64,000 nucleotides of DNA from Panonychus citri (lineage: Eukaryota > Arthropoda > Arachnida > Trombidiformes > Tetranychidae). Location of the stretch: NCBI RefSeq assembly GCF_014898815.1, contig NW_026515522.1, forward strand, positions 62,001 to 126,000, written 5' to 3'. Below, one piece after another: positions 14,820 through 28,912 of the stretch. The translations under genes were made by a program, and so were the position numbers. The notes under the pieces were generated by a model. The model saw only the letters and a program-made list of their open reading frames with translations, ran no database searches and was not told where the DNA came from. The first letter of the stretch is position 1. Each line of letters opens with the position of its first letter.

Positions 14820-14872
14820 GAATGTTGAACATGGAGACATCTCTTGGTGTTCAGTTCAACTAATGAATTGAA
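14820..14872 (+). repeat. Dispersed direct repeat, copy 2
   Basis: Partner of the copy at 14061, about 760 bp away in the same orientation, with scattered substitutions and no indels in the core. Confidence 0.6.
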
Positions 14873-15729
14873 TTTATATCTGATTCGATTAATCGAGGTA
14901 GAATAATCTAAATCTGTGAGTATTATTAGAATTTGAGTTTTGATTCATAGATCGATCTTGACTTTGAATGTGTCATGTTATTAACGAATAGATTTTTCCT
15001 CTCTCGGCATATTCGAGTTACCGAATCGATTATCGATCAGAACTTTAATTTTACCCATGAAAAATGAGATATCATGAACGAAAGGCAAACAAGAGAATCA
15101 TCATTATTTGTTTCCCAGTTATCATCTGGCTTCAAGCTAATGAAATAACTCAGGGTAACAAGATGATAAGATATAATCTGATGAGAAGAGGAAAAGTTCA
15201 TTGTTGATATAAAATACCATTTGTATCATGAAGAAGAACGTTTTATGAAGGTGACAACCGATTTACCGATTTTCATGATAAAAATCTGTCAATTCTTCAA
15301 ATAATGAGAAAACTTCGATTTATTCTATGTAATTCCAAATGTGTGGCTCACAGTTTGAGGGGATAAGTACAATACGACAATTCTGATTCTCCGAGATTAT
15401 ATTTTAATCATTTTCATGTTAAATCTTCATCCTTATGATAACCTAAATCTTATCAAGGTTATCACTTAAATCTAGTTATATAAAATTCATAATGAACTTA
15501 ATCATGAGGCTCAACTATATTGAGAGAGAGAGAGAGAAGCTAAGAATTCTGATAATTGAAAGAAAGAGAAATTCTTTCTCAAAGGAATCTGAGTCTCTCT
15601 ACATGATAAGAATACGGAATCTTTGTCAATGTCTTTGAAAAGTTATGAACGAAAAAAAAATAAAAACTTTTTCTTTTTCGTTATCAATAAACTTAATCAA
15701 ATTTATCTCTCTTTCTCTTTCTTTTCCTT

Positions 15730-15733
<4 letters not shown>

Positions 15734-15762
<29 letters not shown>
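15734..15762 (+). repeat. (TC)n microsatellite
   Basis: About 14 uninterrupted units after a T-rich lead-in. Confidence 0.9.
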
Positions 15763-15763
<1 letters not shown>

Positions 15764-18700
15764 ACTTTCTGATTAATACCATGATATTTTTTTCTCTCAT
15801 GATTTCCAATCATGATTATTGCTCTGATAAACTCTACTCTCAACAATCAGATTAAATGATAACAATGGTAAAAGGCAACAATTGTTTATTCACGTCTGTT
15901 GATTGCTACCGTTTACTGGAATTGAGGATAAATCAATTGATAGGAAAACCTCATGATGTGATAATTTATTTATAACATTGAGATTCAGTATATTCATAAC
16001 AATAATAATAATGATAATATATTAATAATAACAGGAATTGTTATTATTTTCAGCATTGAACTTGTAATATTATTATTTTTGCTGATCGATTCCAACTATG
16101 TAAAGTTACTGCCCCACTTTTTACTCCCTCTTTACCTTAACCTCATCATCATCATCATCCTAATGATTCCGAGTATGAAATATTCTGGTGCCAAATCAAT
16201 AATCATGGTGAAAATATTATAATACATTTAGAGACTATGAATTATAAGAAAAATTTATAAAAGAATAGAGCAGAAAATAAGATCAATTGAGGTAAACACA
16301 TGAAGCTGATTCATTTGATGATGAGAGATGAGCACCATGGTGTTAGACATCATGGTGGAAGATAAATTGACATCATTCCTAGAGATTGTAAGAGAGAGAA
16401 AGAGAGAAAGAGAGAGATTATAATGAATAAAATTGTTCCACCTGAGAAAAAGTGATTTTCATGGTTACGAATATTTTACATTTTATCATAAAATTTTTCT
16501 GTCTTCTTTTTACCTGCTCTTTTTTACATACTCTGATTTCTGTTCATATGAATACTTCAATTTCTCATTCTCATAACTCGGTGAATTCGGTGAAAAAAGA
16601 AAAGGTTCAATTTCTTGTTATCATCTAAGAGCAGAAAAAACTTTTGCTTTTCTTTTCTTTTCTTTTCAAGCTCATCTCTGATCATTTAGAAGGTTAATCT
16701 TTCATTCTGATGGAGATTTTTCATTTCTTTCTACCTTTTCACTTTCAGAAAAGTCCTTAGAACTTTTCTCTCTCTCTCTTAAATTTCTTTTATATATAAA
16801 AAGTTATCATGTTTGTTTTTCTTTTCTGTGATTGGAAAATCAAAGAAAAGGGTTCGAATTGTAAATCTATCTCCTTTTTCTTTGCCTTCTAAACAGGCAA
16901 AAGATGAAATTGGAAAATAACTCCTGCTGATTTGTTTTCGCGAAAATTGTATCATGTCAAATATTCAAGGAAAAGTTTTCGATCAGATTGAGTTAGTTTC
17001 ATACAACTTTTTAAAAAAAATTCCCAATAATCATTTACCATTAGATAGACAGGTAGATACACCATTTAAACCATTCAACTGTGATAGTCAATTGTCTACC
17101 TCTAACTTGATTCAGCTACTTATAAAATCATGCTAATAATCATCTTGAGATAAAAGCTCATGTTCATCAGTCATGATGATTGACGATTTCATCAATGTTG
17201 AGAGTACATATCATTAGGGAGATACAGGAGCAATTAAAAAGCAAGTTAATTAGATTACATTTCATCATTAACATGTTGATGATGATTTTAGCTTTCTTTA
17301 CCTATCATGATTTGGAATGATATAAATTCTGATATTATTACTGAAATACGATTCTAATAAAGATATCAAACAGAATCGTCTGAGAAAAAAAAACTCTCAG
17401 CTGATATTACTATTAATATTATTAATGATAAGTTGATGTTTCCAATGGAAAATAACAGAAAGAGAGAGAAAAGGAAAAAAAGTTTCATCTCATTTCACCA
17501 GGTAGACATTAAACTAATGAGGATGACAAAGATGACGATGATTATTATAATACAAGTACAATGATCATCGTCATGATGATTCAGTGAACCATGATGATAA
17601 TGATTTCACATTCATTTCAACCTATTCAACTTCTAGGTTTTAACAATTATAATATACATATATTTACAGAGAAACCTTTTTCCAATGTCAAATAATAATA
17701 ACAAAAAGTAATCAAACCAAATCAAGGAAACCCTTTTTCTTTATCCAATTAAATTGCTGCTAATCAAATTAAATTAACGGTGTAATTACATTTAATTGGC
17801 AAGTGTAATCAAGAAACAAGAGGAAGAGAGTTAGAGAAAGGGAGGGAAAAATATCAACAAGATTTGTTTTTTATCATGAAACTAAACCAAAGTTCAGTAA
17901 TGAGAAAAAATTGAAAAGTAAACATTGTTAACTGAATGAAATTTTTTCCTAGATAATATTTACATTCTCGGAATTTAATATATATAAATATTATTATTAT
18001 TATATGATGGTGTCAATTGTATTGAAATTGATCAATTTGTTTTCTATTTCGTTACCATGATTCATGAACCTGAAATTTTGAGTGAATTTTTCGGAATAAA
18101 AATAATTCCTTTCTTGCATCACCAAGATAGAGTCACGTTCATCTTTAATCAAATAGTGTTCTAGAATCGTCCAACCATAGACATGTTAATGTAACCTCTC
18201 CTTGGATAATAATTTGTATTATCAGTAATCGACCTAAAACTGAGATATTATATTTATAACCATTTTTCTTTTGTTAAATATCTCATTCAATCTTCATGAA
18301 ATGATTCTGAATCTATTGGAATTGACGATAAATTGAAGAAAAAAAAAGGGTAACGAATAGAATATGAGGAGGAAAAAGTTGATATTCGAACATGATCATT
18401 TCATTTAACGGGATAAAAAGAGTGGGAGGAAATATAAAGTCACGCAAGAGAAAAAAGTGAGAGCATGATGACGAGGATAAGGAAAGAAGAAAATTCTTAT
18501 CAAAGGCTAGATTTACCGATAGTATCAAATAGAATGTTCTAAATATATTTATATATCTTAGTAAAATTTCTGAGAAAGAGCTCAAGTTGACATGATATCA
18601 AAATTTATCATGAATTTTAATCGCTTGAGTTATATGTAGCCTCTTTTTTTGTTCATCTCGATTTTTGCCCTAGTGAAATTATTCTTCCATGATTCATGAT

Positions 18701-18909
18701 TCAATTAGTATTTCTTCAGTAGCTAATCATTGCAAATATTAATTAACTTGAGCAATTGAAGGCTGGTTAACAATTTAGATAATTGTCTCATGATGATTAT
18801 TGAAACATTATTGTTACACTTAATTGTCATTATCAATGTCAAATTTAATAATGATATGATTAAGTCTCATGGTGAAACTGGGTGAGTATTAAAAATGACA
18901 TGGATGACA

Positions 18910-18914
<5 letters not shown>

Positions 18915-18957
<43 letters not shown>

Positions 18958-18975
18958 GATGGTGATGATGATGAT
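18915..18975 (+). repeat. (AG)n joined to (ATG)n
   Basis: About 19 AG units run straight into GATGATGATG units. Confidence 0.9.
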
Positions 18976-21900
18976 GAAGATAAATGAAGATTTTGACGAC
19001 AATGAAAAATCATTAATCAAGATGATCTAAGGCAGAAGTGGGAGAGGTCGAAGGGGAAGGAAGTTAAGGTGTCTAAAGTTTCATGATATTCTGAGTATTT
19101 TGTTCATAGTGATGAAATAAGATGATATCAACAATGTGATACACAGGTAAGGTTATTATTATCATCATTATCATCGTCATCAATTTCAAGGAAGAAGATG
19201 AAGTTAACTAAAACTTTTGTAAGCAAAAGTGTCAATTCATTGAGCTGAGAACACTTTTCTCTCTTTCTCTCTTTTTTTATCATTTCTTTTAAGGAAAGAA
19301 AAATAATCAACCATGAAAATTGTTTTCTTATACCTGATTTCCCCTGAACAGCAAATTAACCTTTATAAACGTTGAACTTGATCAAACTGTTTTGACAAAA
19401 AGAGTAACAGATATTAATATACCACAAAAATTGCCATGAAATTAGTTTATAAGATAATATTAATACCCATCAACTAGTGGGTGAGTCGTATTATATCAGC
19501 AAATGATTGATTACAGAATAAGTTTATCGAGACAATCCAGAGAGCTAAAAGGATGATTGAAAATATCATCATCATGGAAGACTATAAGTTCTACTCTGTT
19601 AAGGATATTCTTCTGTGGAATCATAATTCCAATAATATATTCTTTTTCATTAAGATGTTATCATGAGAGAATGGAGCTTTTCCTATGCAGGGAAGGAGAA
19701 ATTTTTTCTAAGTTTGGAAACTTTTCATTCTGTTTTTATCTTCCATTTATTATCTTTGAGTTTATTTCATGATAATTTTCATGATAATTTTGAGCATTTT
19801 TTTCTTATTCAAACCAACTTTCATCATGGATCATTATCTTATTATTTGTAAGCTAATTGCATATAAATTGAATCATTTTACCAGAAAAATCATCACTCCC
19901 TTCAAATGAATCACTGTTTGTTTACCTGAACTTTTCAGTCTTATTGTGATAAATGTAATATATTAATAATCACCTTTTTGTTATTACAAATTATAAGATG
20001 ATGATGATTAGGATGATAATTTTTTACAATTATTTTTACTCTGTAACATTTTTTACAACTTTTTTTGCTTATTCATTTTTACCTTTGATTTTATTAATAT
20101 ATACCATGTATTTCCAATGATACATGTACTTATAATTGTCTAACATTCATCTTGAAAGCTCTTGATTCTCTGAGAAAATTTTACTTTGATGATGCTGATG
20201 ATAATTCTTTCTCTTCTTGATCTTCTCATGTTTCCTGTTCCTTTGCTATTTTTAACGATACTCTTGAGGATTCTGGTTTACAACTTTGATTTCATCTTCA
20301 ACATTATCTTCATCCTCATCCATTCCATTCTCTATCTCTCTCTCTCTCTTTCTCTCTTTCTTTCCCATAAACACACCTACATCTCCCTCCTTTAGTCTGA
20401 AATCTCTCACCTTACATTCTGATATTATTATAACTATATATTTTTTTTATTCTTATACTTACCTTTCATTTTCTCTCTCACGAACTTTTATTATCATTTA
20501 ACAGTTATTATCGAAAACAGTTTTGTTCTAGAATCCAGTTCGTAACTTTACTCGTTTACACATCGTTTTTTTATTGCTATTCAACTAATATCACAAAAGA
20601 TATTATCATTATCATCATATTAAGCTACATTTAATGGTATTTGGGGAAAGAAGTGGGTGAAGAGAAAGTGATGATGATAAAGATGAAGAGCTGATGACGA
20701 TGATGATGATGATGGAGGTGTAGAGGAAAATGAACAATATGATGATGAAAACTATTTTTCACCCTTCGTTTCATGTTATATTGCTTTTGAATGAGAAAAG
20801 GATGACGATCATTCTCATCATCATGCATCATCATCACATGGTCGATATATGATAATATTCATCAATAGAAAAGCAAGAATAATAGTGATGGAGTGGATAA
20901 CAATTCTGTACAGAAATGAAAAAAGGATGAAGAGATCGTGGTGTTGTTTGAAGATGACGATGAAGATGCAAAGACGATCCTGATGATGATGATGATGTTA
21001 ATTTTAATGTTGTTTTATTGTTGTAAATAGGAATCATTAACGAGGAGACTGAAAAAAAGTTAACCTTAGGTAAACTTTTCATCCAATTTGATATAAGCCT
21101 TCAAGGTTATGATAAAACTTTTGTTATCTGTAAACTTTCATTAGTTTGATATTTTTAATAACTATTAATATGTAGCATGAATGTTGATTCTGATGAATGA
21201 TAATTATCATGAAAACAACAATTAACAGGTAACATCAACATCATACACTTTCTTCATGATGCTTTAATTATGTGATAAGATTTTTATTTTAAACTTAATT
21301 GTTATTCAAGTTTAATCTTAATAAAACACTCTAACTGTTTCCAGGCTCTAAACTTTTCACACTCTATTGGAAAACAAATTAGACTTGGAACTTTGTTTTT
21401 TTATCTTCATGATAAACTAAGTCAGAATTCATGGTATTAAATTTTCTATGAGATTTGATTAACCGGAAGCTTTAATGTTCTGAACACTTTTGCTTCTTCA
21501 TTTTCTTTTCTTTTCACTTTGTGGTTAATGGAACAACGTTAAACAGTCTACATGGTGTTTTGAATTGAATTTGTAATGAAAAGTTTCTCCATCCTCCTGA
21601 TACTTAATCTTTTTATCATGATCATCTATTGGAATGATTGAGTAATAGCATGGTGATTACATGATGATGATAATTCAAAGGGTTTTCATGTTTCCAGACA
21701 ATTGAAAAGTAAACAAGGGAAGTTGTTGTCAGGATATAAAAAAGTAACTCGAAATGAATTGATGTTGAAATATATTCTACACTATCGAAATGGATTTTCT
21801 CATCTTAAATATTCAAGTTCAATATTATCCTAAAGTTTTACTTTTCTCTATTCTTATCTGAGATAATGTTCACGATGAATAAAATACTATTCAGATTATT

Positions 21901-22164
21901 ATCATGCTGATGAAATGTAAAAATGTTCAAAGGGAAAAATAGTAAAGAAAGAATCAGAATTTCAAAATGGATAAGGAGAAAATTCTGAAACGATATAAAC
22001 TTTCAGCAATGAATTAGAAGATGAAGATGAAGAAAAGAACAAAAAAAGTAGATATTAGGTAAACGAAGAGAGTGGAAGATGATGAAAAAGTTAGAGAATA
22101 AACAAACATTACCTTTTACTTTTACTCTTTCTCTCTCTCTTTTTTTACTCTTTTTATCTTTTTC

Positions 22165-22188
22165 TGATGATCTTCATGAAGATCATCA
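22165..22188. repeat. Perfect 24-bp palindrome
   Basis: TGATGATCTTCA followed directly by its reverse complement. It is the longest perfect spacer-free palindrome I noticed in the left part, and is built around the TCATGA core that recurs throughout the non-coding DNA. Confidence 0.85.
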
Positions 22189-25100
22189 TGAAATTTGTAT
22201 AAGAATAGGCAGATAAAACTCTGAGTGAGAAAATTGAATGGAAATATTGTAAAGAGAGAAAAGAATGAGAAAAAAAGCCAGAATTGCAAGGAACTTAATT
22301 TTTTCTATGGTAATAATAATTCTTAAAATAATGATAATAATGAATTATCTCCATCATGTGAATGATACTAACCATGAATTCCATACAAAGTTCAGGTTAA
22401 TCTCAAAAGGCTTTATGAGGTTAGTTAAATTGAGTTTCTTCGTTCTAATTTTTCTCCTGTTTATCATCTAATGTATCGAATCAATAATAATTTTCCCTCT
22501 TATTTTTTTCCTCTTCGTTCCGATATAACCATTAGATGCTTGACATCTTGAGAGTAGGAGTTGAATAAGATGGAAAATTAGTTCGATGGGTGGAAAAGGA
22601 AGAGGAAATTACAGAGAAAAAGATGGATAAGAGGTATTAAAGCTTATCCTTTCTCAATAAACTCTAATCTCATGTGAACATTTTCTTCTTCTTCTTCTGA
22701 TTCAAGTGTGTAACACAATAACCTTGAGGGAACACCGGTAATTTGAGACTCTAGTTTTCTCAAATTGAAACTTTGTGTTACTTTTTCTCTACCTACTTCC
22801 ATCTACTTTATCATATATTTGTCGCGATCAATTGTTATCGTTTTCACGATAATGTAAACTAACCTTATGAATTTACAATTCAGAACAAAATTCAGGGTAA
22901 CATGGTTCCATTGTGAAAGAATTTCGATTTTCTCTCTTTTTCCAATAATAGTGATAATTGATAGGAATTTCTATCATTTATATATTTTCTTTTTCTTTCG
23001 TATTTTCCACTTCATTCATTGTACTATTTTCACCATTAGAATGAATTCTCATTCTATTGATAAGGACATTTATCATCTATTGTTGACCCTGGTTGTTGAT
23101 AACAATTAAGATAAGAATCATCTTCATCATGATTATCTCTTGTTCTCAAGAATATTGGTCTTCACATTCATGTGATTTTCATTTCATTTTTCATCTTAGA
23201 CTATCGATTCATGGTCATTGTCATTAGTTAAATACATTTATTGTCCATTCAGGTAAATAATTGATAAGAAATTATTTCATGTTGAACAGTTCAAAGAGTG
23301 TAAAAGGTCAGATTCTTATCCAAATTCAGGTGAAAACTCTTAATCATGAAGTTAAATAAAGATTTATCATTAATCACTAATGACTGAATGTGCAAGAGAA
23401 AACAAAAAACTCTCCACTTTAAATCGTTACTTTGATGATTGAGGTAAAAGCTGATTGCTGATTCTAATAATTAATTGCCTGAATCATAGGTAATCATTGA
23501 TCACCTTTGTTTTCTTGTTTATTTCTCTCTGTCTCTCTCATGATTCAAGTATTCTGATGTATTCATGAAAGAGGCTTCTTTTGTCTCATTCAAGAATCCT
23601 TCAGATTTTCAACTCAATACTCTGAAAGTTTTGAGAAATTTTCTCACTTCATTTAACCTTTCATCTTTGTACCATGAAAAAGAAACATAAATTTCCAGAA
23701 TCTGGCAAATTTTATGCTTGGCCAATTGAGAAAAATGTATTTCCTATCAGAATTAAACTCTATTCATGAATAAAAAGAAGAAGAGAAAGAAAAACTTTTA
23801 GATTAACTGTTGTCGAAAATGTTAATTCAATGAGCGTAAGAATCAACATGGAAAAAGAGCAAAAATTGAAGTTATTTGAAAATTTTATTCGTATTCATTT
23901 GCATACAAGAGAGATAAAAAAATTCTCTCGTTGTCTTTAATATCAAATCAGCTGATCGATTCATCATTGAATAGAAGACGTCAGTTTTACAAAACTTACG
24001 TTTACTCGAATCTTTATCATGACGCCAACTATTTATTGGAAATTTCATCTCACATGATTGTTACTTCCCTGGGAATTTATATATTAGAGTCAATCGATCA
24101 AACTGAACTGATTAAATGTAACAATCAATTCAAAGAGTTGAATTTCATTTTTCAGAACTATTATTCTATCACCTGAAAACCAGAATGAAATTTCTCTAGA
24201 AATTATTCACTTGCATCTATGGAATCAGATGGAAGATGTGTTGTCTATTCAATGAAAGAGTAAAGGTAAAGAATCAATACAATTTATCAATCGCTCTAAG
24301 GAATTATTCCTTTCAGATTCCAATTTGTCTTCATGAATTCTCAATGAACGTTCTCATATGTTCAGGTGAGGAAAGGAAAAGCCAAAGTGAGATTTAACTA
24401 GCCTGTGGAATCTTATCTGAATCTCTCAACTATTTACATGAATCGATTCCATCACAAATAGTGTGACGAGAATCAATATTTATTTCACAATATTATATGA
24501 CAATTACATAATCATTAGAATGATTCTTTTCCTGTCAAGATTATTCACAAAATTTTCATTTCTAAATTTCTATTGTTCACTTTGGATTATTAATATGTTC
24601 GAGAAGTTCAAGTTTCAAAGTAGTTCGATTCTCATTGTCAATGTACAAATGTCTCTCAGTTTGGAAAAATTTTCTCATGAGATCTTTTTTCTCACTTGTT
24701 TCATGTACACCGATAAATCCCATAAATTTCAATATCTCCAGGCTATTATCTTGTTAACACCATCAAACAAAATATTCCATGATAAATTTATCAATAGGAT
24801 GACCACTGAATTTTGGATAATGATCATCACCAATATCCAGTGATAAATAATAATAATGATATCGATATAATGAGAAAGACAACTTGTTCAATTCAGCACA
24901 ATTTTCACACCCAAATTCAGCCTCAAGGTATCTGAAAATTTTATCATTTCTAATCAAAATGATTGATTATCAATACGCAACATGGACTTTTTTTTCAAGA
25001 TAATGAGATGAAAATCCAATGGGAATCAACAATACCTTGTGTGGGAGTATTCACAATTGAATCTACACGTTTTCATATTTCGATTCAAGTTTCATGTTGA

Positions 25101-25862
25101 AGCTTTTCCATTTCATGGATAAAGAAAAAGAATCAGATAAACACAGGATAAGAGAGAGAGAGAGAGAGAGAGATAATTGTTATTCGTTGGTTAAATTCAA
25201 TAGCTGAATATCAGTTTCAACAATTCAATAATAATGGTTACTTGATGTACAGTGTAAATAAAAAATTCCAAACTCGGTTTCATTGGAATTGTCATCAGAA
25301 CATATTGTTGAAATTTCATCTTTTACTTTAACTGGAATCAAACCTTACGATTTCTTTTTCCATCTTGAAACTTGATGGGTAACATTTTACTCTGGAAGAA
25401 AGAAAAAGTTGACTATCTCATGGAAATTGAGAAAAATTCAATAATGTGTATTGGTGAGATAAGTTACAATTTCCATGGTGTTTACTTTTCCAAGGGAGAT
25501 GAACTTATATTCTAGAATCAAGATTCAATATTATCCTTTTCTCATCATCATCATCAAAGTAAACTCAAAGTGCATGAGGTGAAGAGATTGGATGAACAAG
25601 AATGAGTGAAAATTTTTGTTCCATCCAATTCATTGATGATCAGAGACCAATGGACATTGATCTTGTTTCATGGATAAAACCATTTCTCTTCATGGTTATT
25701 AATTTTTATATGGAACGAACTTCCTATCCAATGTAACGTTTTCACTCTCACTTGGTTACTCATCGATTCAATGAGTTAACGTTTTTTTCCGCCGGTAAAA
25801 AAATGATTATCAATTATTTCATGTGATTATTTGGAATATGAACAAAAAATCCAAAAACTCAC

Positions 25863-26323
25863 TTGTACAAGAATCTGTGGTCAATAATTTTGACATCTTT
25901 TCCGGCTTCAGGGAATGAATAATTATCCAGAATAGTTATTATTGGATCGTTAGTTAATCGTGTTGATGAATCACTATCTTCAATGATAATGGTTGGTATG
26001 GTTGTCGGTGTTGTTGGCTCTGTTGTTGGTCTTACAGGTAAAGTAATTGTTGATCTGGAGGTTAATCCAGTTGAGTTAATCGTTTTCACTGTTGATGTGG
26101 TTGTGGTTATTGTTGTTGTTGCTGTTGGATTCGGTGGGGGTGATGATGAGGGTGTTATAATAACTCTCCCTTTACTATTGCTCCCATGAGAACCAGAACT
26201 TCTTCCTAATCCTCGGCTGATGGGTAATGAACTTGACCCTGAACTTGAAACTGAGCTAACGATAACTTTACGATTACGCCGAACACTTGGTTGTCTATTA
26301 TGGCCACTTGATGATCCTGACAT
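25863..26323 (-). CDS. Second minus-strand ATG exon, Ser/Thr-rich; possible alternative first exon
   Basis: The ATG (MSGSSSGHNRQPSVRRNRKV) is followed by 153 codons plus two bases, ending at TACAA|GTGAGT. The composition is Ser/Gly-rich at first, then basic, then Pro and Thr runs (TATTTITTTTST), ending in a more ordered stretch, EAGKDVKIIDHRFLYK. No named domain is visible. The exon ends in the same phase as the exon at 12210-13456 and has the same donor hexamer, so both could join one common downstream exon through alternative promoters. It could equally be the first exon of an unrelated gene. The only plus-strand neighbour is the diacylglycerol kinase pseudogene, about 750 bp away and divergent. 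I do not recognise the product. Confidence 0.7.
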
Positions 26324-27070
26324 GATGACGATTATCCCTTAGGTTATTTTAACTTGATTTCGTTATCCAACAGTTTGTGTCTGTTGAATTTTAAAATTTG
26401 TTAATTACAAATACACAGAAGAAAAGATAATCATCAAGTGAATTGAAAAACAAATTTACATCCAGTCTTTTGATTTAACATTTAAATTCTCAATTCATTT
26501 GAATAAATTTGATAATCAGATGAACAAACCACAATTAAAGGAAAACAAATCATTTTACTGAATAAAAAACACAATTAAATTTGTTCTTGAGTTAAATTGT
26601 AAGTAGAAAGTAAGAGTTACTCGCAATGGAAACAAGAAAATTAATGTCAAAACAATGAACAAAATTGGAAAAAATGACAGTACAAATTTAATTTCGAATG
26701 ATTTTTATCACAATTGACATTGATTTGTAACAATTTAACATACTTTTTTCTATTGTCTGATATATCATCATCATCACATGTAACTGTTCAATTCAAACCA
26801 ATAAATGTCTCAAGAGCCACAGCAAAAGATTCAAATTGTTACCTGGACTACCAATTGATTGTTATGGTGAGTAGTGAGCTCTATGGGTTTAGATTATAAC
26901 TAAATTCAAACAATCAAGAAAATCAAGTCTACTTAACTGAAAATCATCATCTGAGAGCATTGGGGAAAGGATTCTCTTGGAAACGATTGAATCTATCTAT
27001 TATTAATAATAAAATGAACTAAATACTAATTATTGGCATACAACCTTCAGTCAGTCTAAACATAAACCAT
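26324..27070. other. Intergenic gap between divergent minus exon and DGK pseudogene
   Basis: AT-rich sequence between the minus-strand ATG at 26323 and the first recognisable codons of the diacylglycerol kinase copy at 27071. It probably holds the promoter and 5' UTR of the minus-strand exon. I searched it for the missing front half of the kinase (glycine-rich start of the catalytic domain, C1 fingers) and found none. Confidence 0.6.
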
Positions 27071-27285
27071 CATGAATTATATCGTAAAGTGCCAAACCTG
27101 CGGATATTGGCTTGTGGAGGCGATGGAACCGCTGGTTGGATACTCTCGGTTCTCGATGTTGGATTTAAACCTCCAATTGCTACCCTTAAATCCCTTAGAA
27201 CTGGTAATGATCTTGCTTGAGTACTTGTTTGGGGTGGAGGTGTTCAAATGAACCAGTTTCCAAGATTAACATTAAAGACAAGATT

Positions 27286-27313
27286 AACGGTGAAGTTGCA
27301 CAACTTCACCGTT
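27286..27313. repeat. 28-bp palindrome inside the DGK pseudogene
   Basis: 13-bp perfect arms around a central CA, in the codons for NGEVAQLHRWDV. The family normally has Asp where this copy has His, and that change helps complete the palindrome. Confidence 0.85.
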
Positions 27314-28874
27314 GGGATGTTAAGGTTACTCTTAACACTGAATTAAACCTAATAGAACAAGCTTCAGATACGCCTGAGGGTGGTAAAGAATCGTTACCTC
27401 TTAATGTGATTAATAATTATTTTTCCATTGGTGTTGATGCTCATATTGCCCTTGAGTTCCATGAAACTCGTGATGGTTTTGACCATACACAACGACTAAG
27501 AGACCTGAAAGTCCATTCACTTTTACTTCTCAATATCCCCTGTTACGGAGGTGGTACTCGACCCTGGGGCAGTGCATCGCCCTCCTTTGAACTACCAAGA
27601 ACCGATGATGGACTGATTGAAGTAATTGGCCTTACAACCTATCAACTGGTGAGAATCGACCGACAAAAATCATTGATCGAAATGTAAATAAACCTCAATC
27701 TTGATGATAACTTTTTCTTTCACCCACTTTGTAGCCTCTTCTTCAAGCCGGTGGCCATGGGTCGTGTGTAGCTCAATGTAAAGAGGCCAAAATAGTTACA
27801 CGGCGAACGATTCCTATGCAAGTAGATGGTGAACCCTGTCGATTATTACCTTCCGTCATTAGGATTAAGGTCAAAAATCAAGCAAATATGATTGCCAAAT
27901 CTAAATCTCATTCGCAGATCATTTCAATGTGAGAATCATTTTCGATCGAGTTTTTTTTCCCTTCTTTACATATTGATAATGTTGTATTGACTTTTTTGCT
28001 TTTTCGATATCAACTTTCCAGGCCAACTTTGGATCGAGAGATAATCGTTGATGTAAGAAAGTTAAATTTAACCGATTATGAAACTTTCCATTATGATAAA
28101 GACAGACTTCGAGATGCATGTAAGTATTGTATTGATTTTTGAACAATTAGAGACTTTTCCAGTTCGATGAATTAACTTTTATTGGAAAACTTTATTCTAA
28201 CTTTAGCAATACCTCTTGGTAAACTTAATATTAATCCCGATCTCGAATTGAATCATGTTCGTGTTTTAATCATTCAAATGGTCCAAGCTCAACGAAAAGG
28301 ATCAACGGCCAGTCAAAAGATGAATGAAACACCAGATTCAGAAGTGAAAAGATACCGAATGGAAAGAGCCTTTGAACTGTCAACTGATTGGTGTTTCGTT
28401 GATTGTAAGTCCATCAGAATTCAATCTAATAATCAAGTTTTCCTAATTGAAATTTTATCGAAAACAAAATTGTCTCTCCAACTTTTAGCTTGTACTGCTG
28501 AACGATTTTTTCGCATCGATCGAGCCCAAGAGCATTTACAGTATGTGGTAGATATTTGTAATGACGATCTTTTCATTCTTGATCCCGCTGATGACAATTA
28601 TCGTGATGATACAAGTACACCAAGTGTACCAACCTACGTGGGCACCAATAGTCCAGCGAGCGGTATTAGTGAGGGAGGTGATGAGACACCCTTACCAATA
28701 GATCAAAGCCAATTGGGTGATAACAATAATACAATTGTACTTTTCAAACCGCCAAACGCGAGTAAAGAAACGGGTGATCTAAATACACCATCAGATACAA
28801 TTCAATCAACACTGTCACCTTCACAATCCTCGTCGTCACCAACATCATCATCAACACAACCACAACCACCATCA

Positions 28875-28879
28875 ACAAC

Positions 28880-28910
<31 letters not shown>

Positions 28911-28912
28911 AG
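28875..28912 (+). repeat. ACA/ACC triplet run encoding polythreonine
   Basis: A run of Thr codons in the linker between the DGK accessory domain and the ankyrin repeats of the pseudogene, flanked by Ser/Gln/Pro-rich sequence. Such linkers are expected to vary in this family. Confidence 0.8.

Larger units (their letters stand above)
13457..25862. other. Non-coding; probable intron between two minus-strand first exons
   Basis: I find no supported exon on either strand. The sequence just upstream of the 13456 start (minus strand) is presumably 5' UTR and promoter. Splicing the 26.3 kb exon to either nearby acceptor just above 13456 would run into a stop at the start codon region, so the two exons are unlikely to be consecutive. 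The interval holds (GA)n and (ATG)n runs, a diverged direct repeat pair near 14.06 and 14.82 kb, a perfect 24-bp palindrome at 22165-22188, and nothing else I can name. Confidence 0.55.

Noticed and set aside
16840..16870. GGTTCGAAT-like string suggesting a tRNA T-arm
   Set aside because: The consensus CC is missing and no acceptor, D or anticodon stem can be folded around it.
20186..20501. Ser/Leu/His-rich open frames across TC and ATC repeats (also at 2343, 34339 and 60554)
   Set aside because: Translations of microsatellites (LSLSLS, HHHH); no coding support.
24463..24843. 126-residue plus-strand open frame
   Set aside because: AT-driven composition (Ile, Phe, Leu, Asn), no motif, no splice context and no homology that I recognise.
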